A DNA stretch of 11,678 bases from an uncultured Mitsuokella sp. (GTDB lineage: Bacteria; Bacillota; Negativicutes; Selenomonadales; Selenomonadaceae): NCBI GenBank assembly GCA_900770895.1, contig CAAGMF010000222.1, forward strand, positions 1 through 11,678, given 5' to 3'. The notes under the pieces are model-generated. The model had not been told where the DNA came from and ran no database searches. It was given only the letters and a program-made list of their open reading frames with translations. A program made the translations under genes and the position numbers. Positions within the stretch are counted from its first letter, which is position 1; every line of letters begins with the position of its first letter. Below are positions 1 to 6,740 of the stretch, one piece after another.

Positions 1-68
1 CTGATGCTGGCTATACATACCTGCAGGTAATCCAGTGTGTTGTAGCTCAGTATGACTATGCTGGTCAC
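1..68 (-). CDS. Family 2 glycosyltransferase, N-terminal fragment running off the left edge
   Basis: Only the first 22 complete codons are present. Read on the minus strand from a GTG at 68-66, the peptide begins M-TSIVILSYNTLDYLQ and continues VCIASI. This is the classical first beta-strand and loop of GT-A, family 2 glycosyltransferases (pattern TSIVILSYN.L.Y...CI.SI), which starts the nucleotide-sugar binding fold. I prefer the GTG because it puts the motif at residue 2, as is usual in this family, and because AAAGG lies 10 bases upstream. An in-frame ATG at 86-84 would add six residues but has no ribosome binding site and overlaps the promoter of the divergent gene. The enzyme would act in the cytoplasm on a sugar acceptor. 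Donor and acceptor cannot be told from this piece. The family call is fairly secure; the exact start is less so. Confidence 0.72.
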   Translation of the reverse strand, partial: MTSIVILSYNTLDYLQVCIASI

Positions 69-81
69 ATGCTCACAGCCT

Positions 82-110
82 TTCATATAAAGTGTAAAAT
101 CTGCTATAAT
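82..110 (+). promoter_or_regulatory. Sigma-70-type promoter for the first CgeB-like gene
   Basis: A perfect TATAAT lies at 105-110. TTCATA (four of six matches to TTGACA) lies at 82-87, with an ideal 17-base spacer. Transcription would start near 117, giving an untranslated leader of about 50 bases before the ATG at 167. The ribosome binding site AAGGA is at 156-160, six bases from the ATG. The promoter sits between two divergent glycosyltransferase genes. I saw no equally good promoter facing the other way. Confidence 0.6.
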
Positions 111-166
111 ATCTATATCGGATAAATGACGCCCGCGATAAAACTCATGCGAGATAAGGACCTATC

Positions 167-1384
167 ATGAAAAAGAAAGTAATCGTCTTTAGCAGCCGCA
201 TCACCCACCCCGCCGTATGGCCGAATACTATGAGCCTGGCTGGCGCCATATCGCAGTCGGGCTTCGATGTCCTGATCTGCGACATCAACGAAAATAGATT
301 TGCCACGCTTTTCTATTGCCAAAAACTGCTCCGAGAGCAGCCTGACAGCATCGCCTTCACTCTGGGCATCGCCGACTGCGGCCTCAATGCCCCAGATTTG
401 CAGCGAAATGGTGAATGGCGGCCGGTTTCCCGTCCGGCGATGGTCCCGCATGTTTCCTTTCTCTTTGACACGCCCTACAATTTTCCTGCTATAAGTGGTA
501 CGCTGCAGCACGATATGCCCCGCCACATCATAACCATGATGGACCGCGACTCACTGCGGTACATGGACATGTTCCATCCTGAGAAGCACAAGCTGTTCCT
601 GCCCGTGGCCGGTACCGAGTCCGATGCAGGAATCGATGAGCTGCTGAGCCGCCCGCGTCCCATAGGACTGCTCTACTGCGCTTCCAACTGGGGTATAGAT
701 ACCGTGCAGGCCTGGCATCTGCCTGAGTGGACAGATAGCTCCAGCGTCCCCCTGCTAGACGATATCGCCGAGTACATGATGACCCACCCTGTCACGACCG
801 GGCGGGCCATCGAGGCCGTGCTGCATCTGCGCGGTCTCGACGAGCCGGAGTATCTGCAGCGCCTGCAGCCCTACTTCTGGCCTCTGCTACGCTATATAAA
901 GCCCTATCGCCGCCAAAAAGCTCTGTCGTTGCTGCTCGAAAGCGATATCCCGGTCCACGTCATCGGTGACTATTGGAAAGACACGCCCTTCGCACAGAAG
1001 CTGACCATTCATCCTCGTGTGAGCTATGGCGAATTCCTGCAGCTGATCGATCAGGCCAAAGCCATATTCAGCGACATGGGCGAATTCAATAATGGCGGCC
1101 ACGAGCGCGTCTTCACGGCCATGCTGCACGGCACAGCTGTCGTGAGCGAGTACAGCCAGTATCTGGCCGAGGAATTCAACGCCGATGATGATATCATATT
1201 CTACGACTTCGGCAAGCGCGCCCAAAACATTTCCCATATACCGAAACTGCTCAATGATGACGCCTATCGTGAGCGCATGGTCCGTCGCGCCTACCAGAAG
1301 GCTTACGCCCGCCACCGCTGGCAGAACCGTGCCCGTGCACTCATAGACGCTCTGGCCTTGCTCTATCCTGAGCGCTTCGTCTAA
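167..1384 (+). CDS. CgeB-like glycosyltransferase (Glyco_trans_1_2 type), copy 1
   Basis: This 405-residue soluble protein has no signal peptide or membrane segment. The C-terminal half (about residues 285-400) has the form of the CgeB/Glyco_trans_1_2 family, a GT-B nucleotide-sugar binding half: YGEFLQLIDQAKA, then GEFNNGGHERVFTAMLHG (VFTAMLHG at 315-322), EYSQYLAEEF at 328-337, and a closing ARHRW segment before the end PERFV. The N-terminal half starts with a Rossmann-like strand (VIVFSSR) and contains GLN-type and PHVSFLFDTPYN segments that recur in the second copy. The start is fixed by AAGGA six bases upstream. The protein is homologous over its full length to the gene at 10347-11564; both have 405 residues and the VFTAMLHG motif begins at residue 315 in both. 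It probably transfers a sugar to a protein or glycan in the cytoplasm, as CgeB-like enzymes in flagellin glycosylation loci are thought to do. Substrates are unknown. It converges on the LicD gene with only 13 bases between stops. Confidence 0.75.
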   Translation: MKKKVIVFSSRITHPAVWPNTMSLAGAISQSGFDVLICDINENRFATLFYCQKLLREQPDSIAFTLGIADCGLNAPDLQRNGEWRPVSRPAMVPHVSFLFDTPYNFPAISGTLQHDMPRHIITMMDRDSLRYMDMFHPEKHKLFLPVAGTESDAGIDELLSRPRPIGLLYCASNWGIDTVQAWHLPEWTDSSSVPLLDDIAEYMMTHPVTTGRAIEAVLHLRGLDEPEYLQRLQPYFWPLLRYIKPYRRQKALSLLLESDIPVHVIGDYWKDTPFAQKLTIHPRVSYGEFLQLIDQAKAIFSDMGEFNNGGHERVFTAMLHGTAVVSEYSQYLAEEFNADDDIIFYDFGKRAQNISHIPKLLNDDAYRERMVRRAYQKAYARHRWQNRARALIDALALLYPERFV

Positions 1385-1397
1385 GCGAACCTGATTG

Positions 1398-2306
1398 CTA
1401 TTTGGGCAAAGCCATCCCCTTGACCTGCTGCCCATACTCGATATAGGAGATATCAGGACTCATCACTGTACCTAGATGTGCGCAGCCGCCCGCGGCTCCA
1501 CGCACGAATTGATGATAGTCGCCATAGGTACGAGTCAGCACCTCGTCATAGCCAACTGGCACCGGGACCTCTATCGTCTCGAACGGCAGATAAACCGCTT
1601 TGCGGAAAGCATCCCTAGGCATAGCTTCGTTCGCTCCTTTGGGGTTATTCATATCAAAGCCCACGAAATTGACATTGCGGGTTTGCCCGAAATGATTTGA
1701 CAATACACCTTCTATATCCGCAAATTTATCAAGCACAGGCTCTGCCATAAACTGCCGCAATACCTTCTCGCTAAGTCTGTTCCTGCCTGCAGCAATCATT
1801 TCATTCATCTTACCTGGCTGAATCATGGCTATGTATAAATCAATAACGGCAGCGATGAGGCCACGCCCCTCCTGTACGCCGTCCGGAGCATCATCCAGCG
1901 GAAAAATATCTATGAACATGCCCTGGTTGTGCTCGAGTGGCAGTTCTCGCTCCCATGCCGTGGTGCGGCTATCGCGGATTTTCGAAAAAAGCCAAAAGGC
2001 CCCCGTATTATGCCAGTTATCCCAATAAAAAGGTTCCTGTATTTCTTTCATAGCCACCTGACAGAATCTGTCATAATCCGGCCGCAGCATGACCACATCG
2101 ATATCATCATCCCAAGGAACGAAGCCATGATGCCGCACGGCTCCGAGTAAAGTGCCATAGCCGGCAAACCAACGGATATCATGGCGCCTGCATATATCAT
2201 CGAGCACCATCAACAGCTCTATTTCCTTTTCCCATAAACGCTTGCGGCTCACAGTGACTAGAAAACCGCTCCGCATCTCATCTCGATCTATATTAGCGAT
2301 ATACAT
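1398..2306 (-). CDS. LicD-family phospho(no)transferase
   Basis: The last gene of the operon encodes 302 residues. The LicD/fukutin-type nucleotidyltransferase signature is at about residues 51-73: GTLLGAVRHHGF followed by VPWDDDIDVVM. The Asp cluster at 66-70 is expected to bind metal and activate the CDP-linked donor. LicD proteins transfer phosphocholine from CDP-choline to surface glycans. Here, with a full AEP pathway upstream and no choline genes, the inferred reaction is transfer of 2-aminoethylphosphonate from CMP-AEP to a sugar. I chose the ATG at 2306 because GGAG lies at 2313-2316, six bases upstream, and because this start follows the transaminase stop (TGA at 2310-2308) after one base. 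Upstream in-frame starts (ATG at 2318, TTG at 2336) would overlap the transaminase and lack a good ribosome binding site. The family is secure. The AEP donor is inferred from context. Confidence 0.9.
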   Translation of the reverse strand: MYIANIDRDEMRSGFLVTVSRKRLWEKEIELLMVLDDICRRHDIRWFAGYGTLLGAVRHHGFVPWDDDIDVVMLRPDYDRFCQVAMKEIQEPFYWDNWHNTGAFWLFSKIRDSRTTAWERELPLEHNQGMFIDIFPLDDAPDGVQEGRGLIAAVIDLYIAMIQPGKMNEMIAAGRNRLSEKVLRQFMAEPVLDKFADIEGVLSNHFGQTRNVNFVGFDMNNPKGANEAMPRDAFRKAVYLPFETIEVPVPVGYDEVLTRTYGDYHQFVRGAAGGCAHLGTVMSPDISYIEYGQQVKGMALPK

Positions 2307-2307
2307 A

Positions 2308-3435
2308 TCATGCTCCATAGTGTACCGGCAATACAATCCCTGACTGATCTAATGCCTTGCGGAAAACGACAAAGAAATCTTTTATATCCTCAGACGTGAT
2401 GTCCCCGAGAGCGCAGAGACGGAATGTACCTACCTGCTGCATCTTGCCGGGATATATGGTAAAGCCATGCGCATAACAATAATCGTGCACCTGTGTGAAG
2501 TCCCATCCCGGATCATCGGGATATCGTACCGTAGCCACGAGGCCGGCCTGATAATCATGTGGCAACACCTCACGGAAGCCCAATTCCGCAAGACCCGCAT
2601 GTATGGCGGCCATGGTCTTTTGATGACGCTGCCACTTACCAGTCTCGCCTTCGGCAAAGTATTCCTTCAGAGCCTGTCGCGCAGCATATATGACTTGCAC
2701 CGGCGGTGTAAAGCGCATTTGTCCACTGCGTTCGAAGGAGTCGTACTGAAGGTAGATATTACTGTAATACGAGTGGCACGGAAAGACTTGCGAGGCTTTT
2801 ATGTAGTCGGTACGGCCGATGATGAAGGACAGGCCTGTCATGGCCTGCAACCCCTTCTGCGCCGAGCTCATACAGAAGTCGAGATTGTCATGCTCGACAT
2901 CTATCGGCCGCATCGCCAGCGTAGATATCGTATCCGCCACCATCCAAGCGCCATGCGCATGGGCGAGCTGTCCTATCTCGCGAATAGGATTCAGCAGCCC
3001 TGTACCAGTCTCCTGATGCGTGGTGTAGACTACGGCTATGTCTTTATCAACCTCCAGAGCCTGTGCGACACGACTGATGTCGGCTGGCTTATCTATGGGT
3101 AGTTGTAGCTCCACATACGGCACGCCACAAGCCTTAGCTATTTCTACGGCCCGCGAAGTATAAGAGCCATTGTTGACAAACAGCATCTTCTTCCCCGCTG
3201 GCACGAGCGAGGTCACACAGGCCTCGATAACAAGCGTGCCCGAGCCGCAGAAGAGCACACAGCTATATTTCTCCGGCGCAGCATGTACTATTTGCAGCAG
3301 TCCCTGCCCAAGCTCGCGCATGATCTGTCCGAATTCTGCCTCTCGCGGACAGATGTCGGGTACGACTTGAGCCATTTTCACCGTATCAGTAGTTGTAGCT
3401 GGTCCAGGATTCAATAGTATCTTGCGTTCCACCAT
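2308..3435 (-). CDS. phnW: 2-aminoethylphosphonate--pyruvate transaminase-like aminotransferase
   Basis: This is a 375-residue class V (fold type I) PLP aminotransferase. It opens with LLNPGPATTT, the phosphate-cup start typical of the PhnW/AEP transaminase group. GSGT follows at 64-67, HQETGTG at 140-146, the cofactor-binding Asp at 168 (VADTISTL), and the Schiff-base Lys at 194 (SSAQKGLQ). In degradation PhnW converts AEP and pyruvate to phosphonoacetaldehyde and alanine. In this operon, directly after PEP mutase and phosphonopyruvate decarboxylase, it should run in the reverse, biosynthetic direction, aminating phosphonoacetaldehyde to AEP. The ATG is preceded by GGAGGGG at 3446-3452 (10-base spacing), which lies inside the 32-codon ORF upstream. 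The stop of that ORF is one base before this ATG (TAA-A-ATG), suggesting translational coupling. An alternative is another alanine/serine--glyoxylate-type aminotransferase, but the neighbours argue against it. Confidence 0.88.
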   Translation of the reverse strand: MVERKILLNPGPATTTDTVKMAQVVPDICPREAEFGQIMRELGQGLLQIVHAAPEKYSCVLFCGSGTLVIEACVTSLVPAGKKMLFVNNGSYTSRAVEIAKACGVPYVELQLPIDKPADISRVAQALEVDKDIAVVYTTHQETGTGLLNPIREIGQLAHAHGAWMVADTISTLAMRPIDVEHDNLDFCMSSAQKGLQAMTGLSFIIGRTDYIKASQVFPCHSYYSNIYLQYDSFERSGQMRFTPPVQVIYAARQALKEYFAEGETGKWQRHQKTMAAIHAGLAELGFREVLPHDYQAGLVATVRYPDDPGWDFTQVHDYCYAHGFTIYPGKMQQVGTFRLCALGDITSEDIKDFFVVFRKALDQSGIVLPVHYGA

Positions 3436-3436
3436 T

Positions 3437-3535
3437 TTAGTGCTTCCCCTCCTGCCGTGTAAATATCACATGATAGATATAGCGATTATTCCGATCCTCC
3501 TGCATAGCAGAGGCATGACAGCTCAATTTCAACAT
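3437..3535 (-). CDS. Small 32-residue ORF between PEP mutase and AEP transaminase
   Basis: An ATG at 3535-3533 opens 32 codons, ending TAA at 3439-3437. A strong ribosome binding site, GGAGG at 3544-3548, lies eight bases before the ATG. The stop is one base from the transaminase ATG, and the start is 16 bases after the PEP mutase stop, so the ORF fills the only sizeable gap in the operon. The peptide begins MLKLSCHASAMQ and ends IFTRQEGKH. It is polar and basic, with a short aromatic stretch (RYIYHVIF) but no membrane segment or signal peptide. I do not recognise it. It may be a real small protein, a coupling leader that delivers ribosomes to the transaminase (whose ribosome binding site lies in its last codons), or a remnant of a lost gene. 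Position and initiation signals support translation. Function is unknown. Confidence 0.5.
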   Translation of the reverse strand: MLKLSCHASAMQEDRNNRYIYHVIFTRQEGKH

Positions 3536-3551
3536 TATGTTTTCCTCCGCT

Positions 3552-4850
3552 TCACAGCTCATCAATGAGTGTGATTATATCCCTTATCGGCATGAGGTAT
3601 TTTGACGCCTCGAACGCCCGATGGTGCTCGAGGATGCTCCTAGCTGTCCGCTCCATAGCTGGGAAAGCACTACGCGTGAGCTGGTTTGCATAGATGACTA
3701 TCTTCGCCCCATGCTGCGCGAGCTCCTGCTCGGTATACTGAGGAAATGATGTCGGTACTACTACGAGCGGTATATCGGGATATGATTGATGGAAATACTG
3801 ACAGAAATCAAAGAGATCCTGGGGCTCCTTCTTGCGTGAGTGAATCATTATGCCGTCGGCCCCTGCTTTCACGTAGGCCTCCGCCCGCTTCAGCGCATCG
3901 TCCAGACCCTTCTCAAGTATCAGGCTCTCTATGCGCGCGATGATCATGAAGTCGTCCGTACGCTGCACGGCTTTGCCAGCCGCTATCTTCTGGCAGAAAT
4001 GCTCGATGGTATCCTGCGTCTGCTTGACCTCTGTACCGAAAAGCGAGTTCTTCTTGAGCCCTGTCTTGTCCTCGAGGATGACGGCGGAAACGCCCATGCG
4101 CTCGAGGGTCCGCACATTATAGACGAAATGCTCGATAAGGCCGCCGGTATCAGCATCGAGGATGATGGGCTTCGTCGTCACATCGAGCACGTCGTCTATC
4201 GTGCGTATGCGTGAGGACATATCAACAAGCTCGATATCCGGCTTGCCCTTTGCCGTAGAATCACAAAGGCTCGAAATCCACATCGCGTCGAACTGATCGA
4301 GCCCGCCGTCATGCTCGACAACCGTCTTCTCGGCTATGAGCCCTGTAAGGCCGCTATGCACCTCGAGTGTCTTGACGACTGGCACCATGTCAATAAGCTT
4401 GCGCAACCGCCCACGGCGGAATTCTGGCATGGCCAGTTTCTCACGCATGCGGTCATCTATCTTCTTCACAGCATCATTATAGGTATATGGCACCTCTATG
4501 AGCTGGCCGCCATATTTTGCCAGACAGGCCACAACATTATCACGAATGGCCTTCTCAGGACCAGTCTGCCAGTTATCTCCGTGCACGACAAAATCGGGCC
4601 GCAGCTCATCTATGATATGATCGTACATGATTTGCTGCTGCACCACGACCTCGTCCACCTCAGGTTCCCTCTGCAGCAACTCGATGCGCTCCTCCAATGT
4701 AATGGTTGGAAACCTGTTGTAACGCACCATTTCGCTATCGCAGAGCACACCTGCTACCACCCGCCCGAGCTTTGCAGCCTCACGCAGGATATGGCGATGT
4801 CCCTCATGTATCACATCAGTACAAAAGCACGCATAAACAGTCTTTGCCAT
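3552..4850 (-). CDS. pepM: Phosphoenolpyruvate mutase with N-terminal cytidylyltransferase-like domain
   Basis: The 432-residue protein makes the carbon-phosphorus bond: PEP is isomerised to phosphonopyruvate, the committed step of phosphonate synthesis. Residues about 1-135 form a nucleotidyltransferase-like domain with the HxGH motif (HEGH at 15-18) and a GDNW motif at 91-94. Residues about 150-432 form the isocitrate-lyase-superfamily mutase. The diagnostic signature EDKTGLKKNS is at 260-269, the metal-binding DADTGG at 232-237 and ARIES at 305-309. The EDKxGxKxNS signature separates true mutases from phosphonopyruvate hydrolases and other lyases. I start at the ATG at 4850, eight bases after GAGG at 4859-4862. 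The frame is open further upstream to 5126, but that extension lies antiparallel-free inside the preceding cytidylyltransferase gene on the same strand in another frame and has no family resemblance. The N-terminal domain may be catalytic or structural; a separate cytidylyltransferase is encoded just upstream. Confidence 0.96.
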   Translation of the reverse strand: MAKTVYACFCTDVIHEGHRHILREAAKLGRVVAGVLCDSEMVRYNRFPTITLEERIELLQREPEVDEVVVQQQIMYDHIIDELRPDFVVHGDNWQTGPEKAIRDNVVACLAKYGGQLIEVPYTYNDAVKKIDDRMREKLAMPEFRRGRLRKLIDMVPVVKTLEVHSGLTGLIAEKTVVEHDGGLDQFDAMWISSLCDSTAKGKPDIELVDMSSRIRTIDDVLDVTTKPIILDADTGGLIEHFVYNVRTLERMGVSAVILEDKTGLKKNSLFGTEVKQTQDTIEHFCQKIAAGKAVQRTDDFMIIARIESLILEKGLDDALKRAEAYVKAGADGIMIHSRKKEPQDLFDFCQYFHQSYPDIPLVVVPTSFPQYTEQELAQHGAKIVIYANQLTRSAFPAMERTARSILEHHRAFEASKYLMPIRDIITLIDEL

Positions 4851-4881
4851 CCTCTTTACCTCACTATTTCCAATTGCCATT

Positions 4882-5577
4882 TCATCTATATGAACTGTCC
4901 AGCGCCTGCAACTCAGCCAATGTATCGATTTCCACGACATCATCGTGACCACAGGTCCGTGTATATATAGCAAACTCTCCTGGGAAATATTCCAGCGCCA
5001 CCTGATCCCAATAAAGCTGCCAATTCTGTCTATCCGCAAACAACTTCTTCGTACATTCCGCAAGCCTCTTGCCATCGGTTGCTGTCCAATAAGATATGCC
5101 AACCATCTGCTGGCAATCTTTACCACCTATCATCATTTTCTTTATCCTACTATCCGAATCAGTGAAAAAACACCAGTCATCCGTCTTTTCTACCGGTATC
5201 GCCAGATAATTCGACCGCATCTGGTCAGGCGATATGAGTTCGCCACGCCTTAAGAGCAAATCGCTCTCGATTATATAAGCGTTCTGTACCAGGTCTCCGG
5301 CCACGTATAGCGAGGATATGTTATTTGCCTGCTCGTAGTAGGGATTGTTGAGCAATGTCACCATAGGGTACTCGTGCTGCAACATAGCAAACTGTTCCCG
5401 GCGATAGCCGCATATGATGTATATATCGCGGATGCCCGCCGCTACGACGGCATCAAGCAATGTCGTTATGATACGCTTGCCATTCACCGGCACAAGCGGC
5501 TTTGGCAGCTGATCAGTCACCGGTGCCATACGGCTGCCCCTGCCCGCCGCCAGGAATACTGCGCGCTCTACCTTCAT
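4882..5577 (-). CDS. pntC: LicC/PntC-type CTP cytidylyltransferase, probably CMP-AEP forming
   Basis: This 231-residue NTP-transferase resembles LicC, the CTP:phosphocholine cytidylyltransferase. The nucleotide-binding loop LAAGRGSRM is at 9-17 and PKPLVPVNG at 25-33. The acidic segment IESDLLL is at about 103-109, where LicC has its metal-binding Asp. The YWDQVA segment at 189-194 and EIDTLAEL near 217-224 also match the LicC layout. PntC enzymes of this family are known to make CMP-2-aminoethylphosphonate from CTP and AEP. That is the inferred reaction here, because all three AEP-forming genes are in the same operon and a LicD transferase is at its end. Phosphocholine remains possible but no choline kinase gene is present in the window. 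The start has AGGAGG at 5585-5590, seven bases upstream. The gene follows the decarboxylase after 38 bases and precedes PEP mutase by 31. Confidence 0.82.
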   Translation of the reverse strand: MKVERAVFLAAGRGSRMAPVTDQLPKPLVPVNGKRIITTLLDAVVAAGIRDIYIICGYRREQFAMLQHEYPMVTLLNNPYYEQANNISSLYVAGDLVQNAYIIESDLLLRRGELISPDQMRSNYLAIPVEKTDDWCFFTDSDSRIKKMMIGGKDCQQMVGISYWTATDGKRLAECTKKLFADRQNWQLYWDQVALEYFPGEFAIYTRTCGHDDVVEIDTLAELQALDSSYR

Positions 5578-5615
5578 CCGATTCCCTCCTGCCTCTTACT
5601 ACCATCCCCATCTAT

Positions 5616-6740
5616 TCATCTTCCCTGCAGCATCGCCATGAAGGCCTGTCTCGACTCGATGAGTGAGCCCTCAGGCCGTCCGAGGTCGGGGCGCGAGCCG
5701 ATAGCACAGCGCGTCTCGAGGAATACCGGCCCAGCTGCCGAACGAGCCTCTTTGGCCACACTCGCCATATCCGTCTCTGTCGCAGCCGTATATACTGCCC
5801 TGTAGCCACAGCCTTCCGCGATCTGCCCAAAGTCTATGAGGTATCCGACTGTCGGTTGGCCTCCGACCGACTCATGTGCACCATTGTTGATGAGCACGTG
5901 CGTGATATTGCCGAGTCCGCTAGTACCTAGCACGGCCATAGCGCCCATGTGCATGAGGGTTGCTCCATCGCCATCAATACACCAGATATGGCGTTCTGGT
6001 CTTTGACGGGCTATTTCCATAGCCAGCGAGCTGGCATGCCCCATCGAGCCGACCAGCAAAAAGTCGTGGCTGTGCTCCTGCTGCATCTGCTCACGTATCT
6101 CATAGAGCTCCCGACTGGCCTTGCCTGTCGTTGCTACGAATACATCCTCCGCCGGAGCCGTCTGCAGCAGTATCCGTATCGCTGTCTCGCGCCGCATGGT
6201 ATTATTATTATGATATGATACCTTCTCGCTCTGCAGTGCCCCTTTCTGTATGAGTATTGCTACCTGTTTTCCCTCTGCCAGCTCGCCCGCAGCGTCCTGC
6301 AATATTGCCTTCAGTTCCGCAGATGTGGTATTGCGACAAAATATATATGTGCGCATACCTAAATCATGCAGCAATGAATATGACACCTCGCCCTGAAAGT
6401 CATGCTGCGGCTCATCCTTCACGCCTGGCTCGCCGCGCCAGCCCACAAGAAAGATACAAGGTATACCATAGACCCGCCTATTCAACAACGAAGCCACTGG
6501 ATTCACTATATTGCCGATGCCGCTATTTTGCAAATATACGACTGGTACGCTTCCCGTGGCCAGATAGTACCCTGCCGCCGCTGCTGTCGCATTTCCCTCA
6601 TTCGCACATATCTGATGATGCATTCCGGCCGCGCCATAGCGCGCCAACAGCGTATCGCAGAGAGCTCGGAGCTGAGAGTCCGGCACCCCGGCATAGAAAT
6701 CGCTACCCAGTATCGCGAGAAAATCGTCTACCTGCATCAT
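5616..6740 (-). CDS. ppd: Phosphonopyruvate decarboxylase
   Basis: This 374-residue thiamine-diphosphate enzyme decarboxylates phosphonopyruvate to phosphonoacetaldehyde, pulling the unfavourable PEP mutase equilibrium forward. Family hallmarks are unmistakable: AGVPDSQL near the start, ANEGNA with the catalytic Glu at 48, YLQNSGIGN, then GWRGEPGVKDEPQH at 100-113. The C-terminal part has GSMGHASSLA, the thiamine-diphosphate and Mg site GDG at 257-259 with NN at 285-286, and NGAHESVGGQPT. The length is normal for the family and no key residue is missing. The ATG at 6740 overlaps the stop of the upstream gene (TGATG), with GGAGG at 6746-6750 five bases away. A second ATG at 6737 is eight bases away and equally plausible. 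The frame also has a TTG at 6743, which I consider less likely. The overlap implies translational coupling with the sulfatase-fold gene. Confidence 0.95.
   Translation of the reverse strand: MMQVDDFLAILGSDFYAGVPDSQLRALCDTLLARYGAAGMHHQICANEGNATAAAAGYYLATGSVPVVYLQNSGIGNIVNPVASLLNRRVYGIPCIFLVGWRGEPGVKDEPQHDFQGEVSYSLLHDLGMRTYIFCRNTTSAELKAILQDAAGELAEGKQVAILIQKGALQSEKVSYHNNNTMRRETAIRILLQTAPAEDVFVATTGKASRELYEIREQMQQEHSHDFLLVGSMGHASSLAMEIARQRPERHIWCIDGDGATLMHMGAMAVLGTSGLGNITHVLINNGAHESVGGQPTVGYLIDFGQIAEGCGYRAVYTAATETDMASVAKEARSAAGPVFLETRCAIGSRPDLGRPEGSLIESRQAFMAMLQGR

Noticed and set aside
95..125. Possible sigma-28 (flagellar) promoter, TAAA followed by TCGGATAA
   Set aside because: The spacing is 19 bases instead of about 15 and the -10 match is only six of eight. 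The sigma-70-type promoter at 82-110 explains the region better.
3..125. Open plus-strand frame of 40 codons at the left edge
   Set aside because: The opposite strand carries a recognisable glycosyltransferase start over the same bases, and the plus-strand frame crosses the promoter.
113..526. A 137-codon minus-strand frame covering the promoter and start of the first CgeB-like gene
   Set aside because: It is antisense to a well-supported gene, covers a good promoter, and its translation shows no recognisable family.
2467..3102. A 211-codon plus-strand frame opposite the transaminase
   Set aside because: It is the antisense shadow of a gene with intact PLP-enzyme motifs, and it has no initiation signals.
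4851..5126. Upstream extension of the PEP mutase frame
   Set aside because: The extra 92 codons overlap the cytidylyltransferase gene in another frame of the same strand, and the peptide resembles nothing. The ATG at 4850 has a ribosome binding site and starts directly at the conserved domain.
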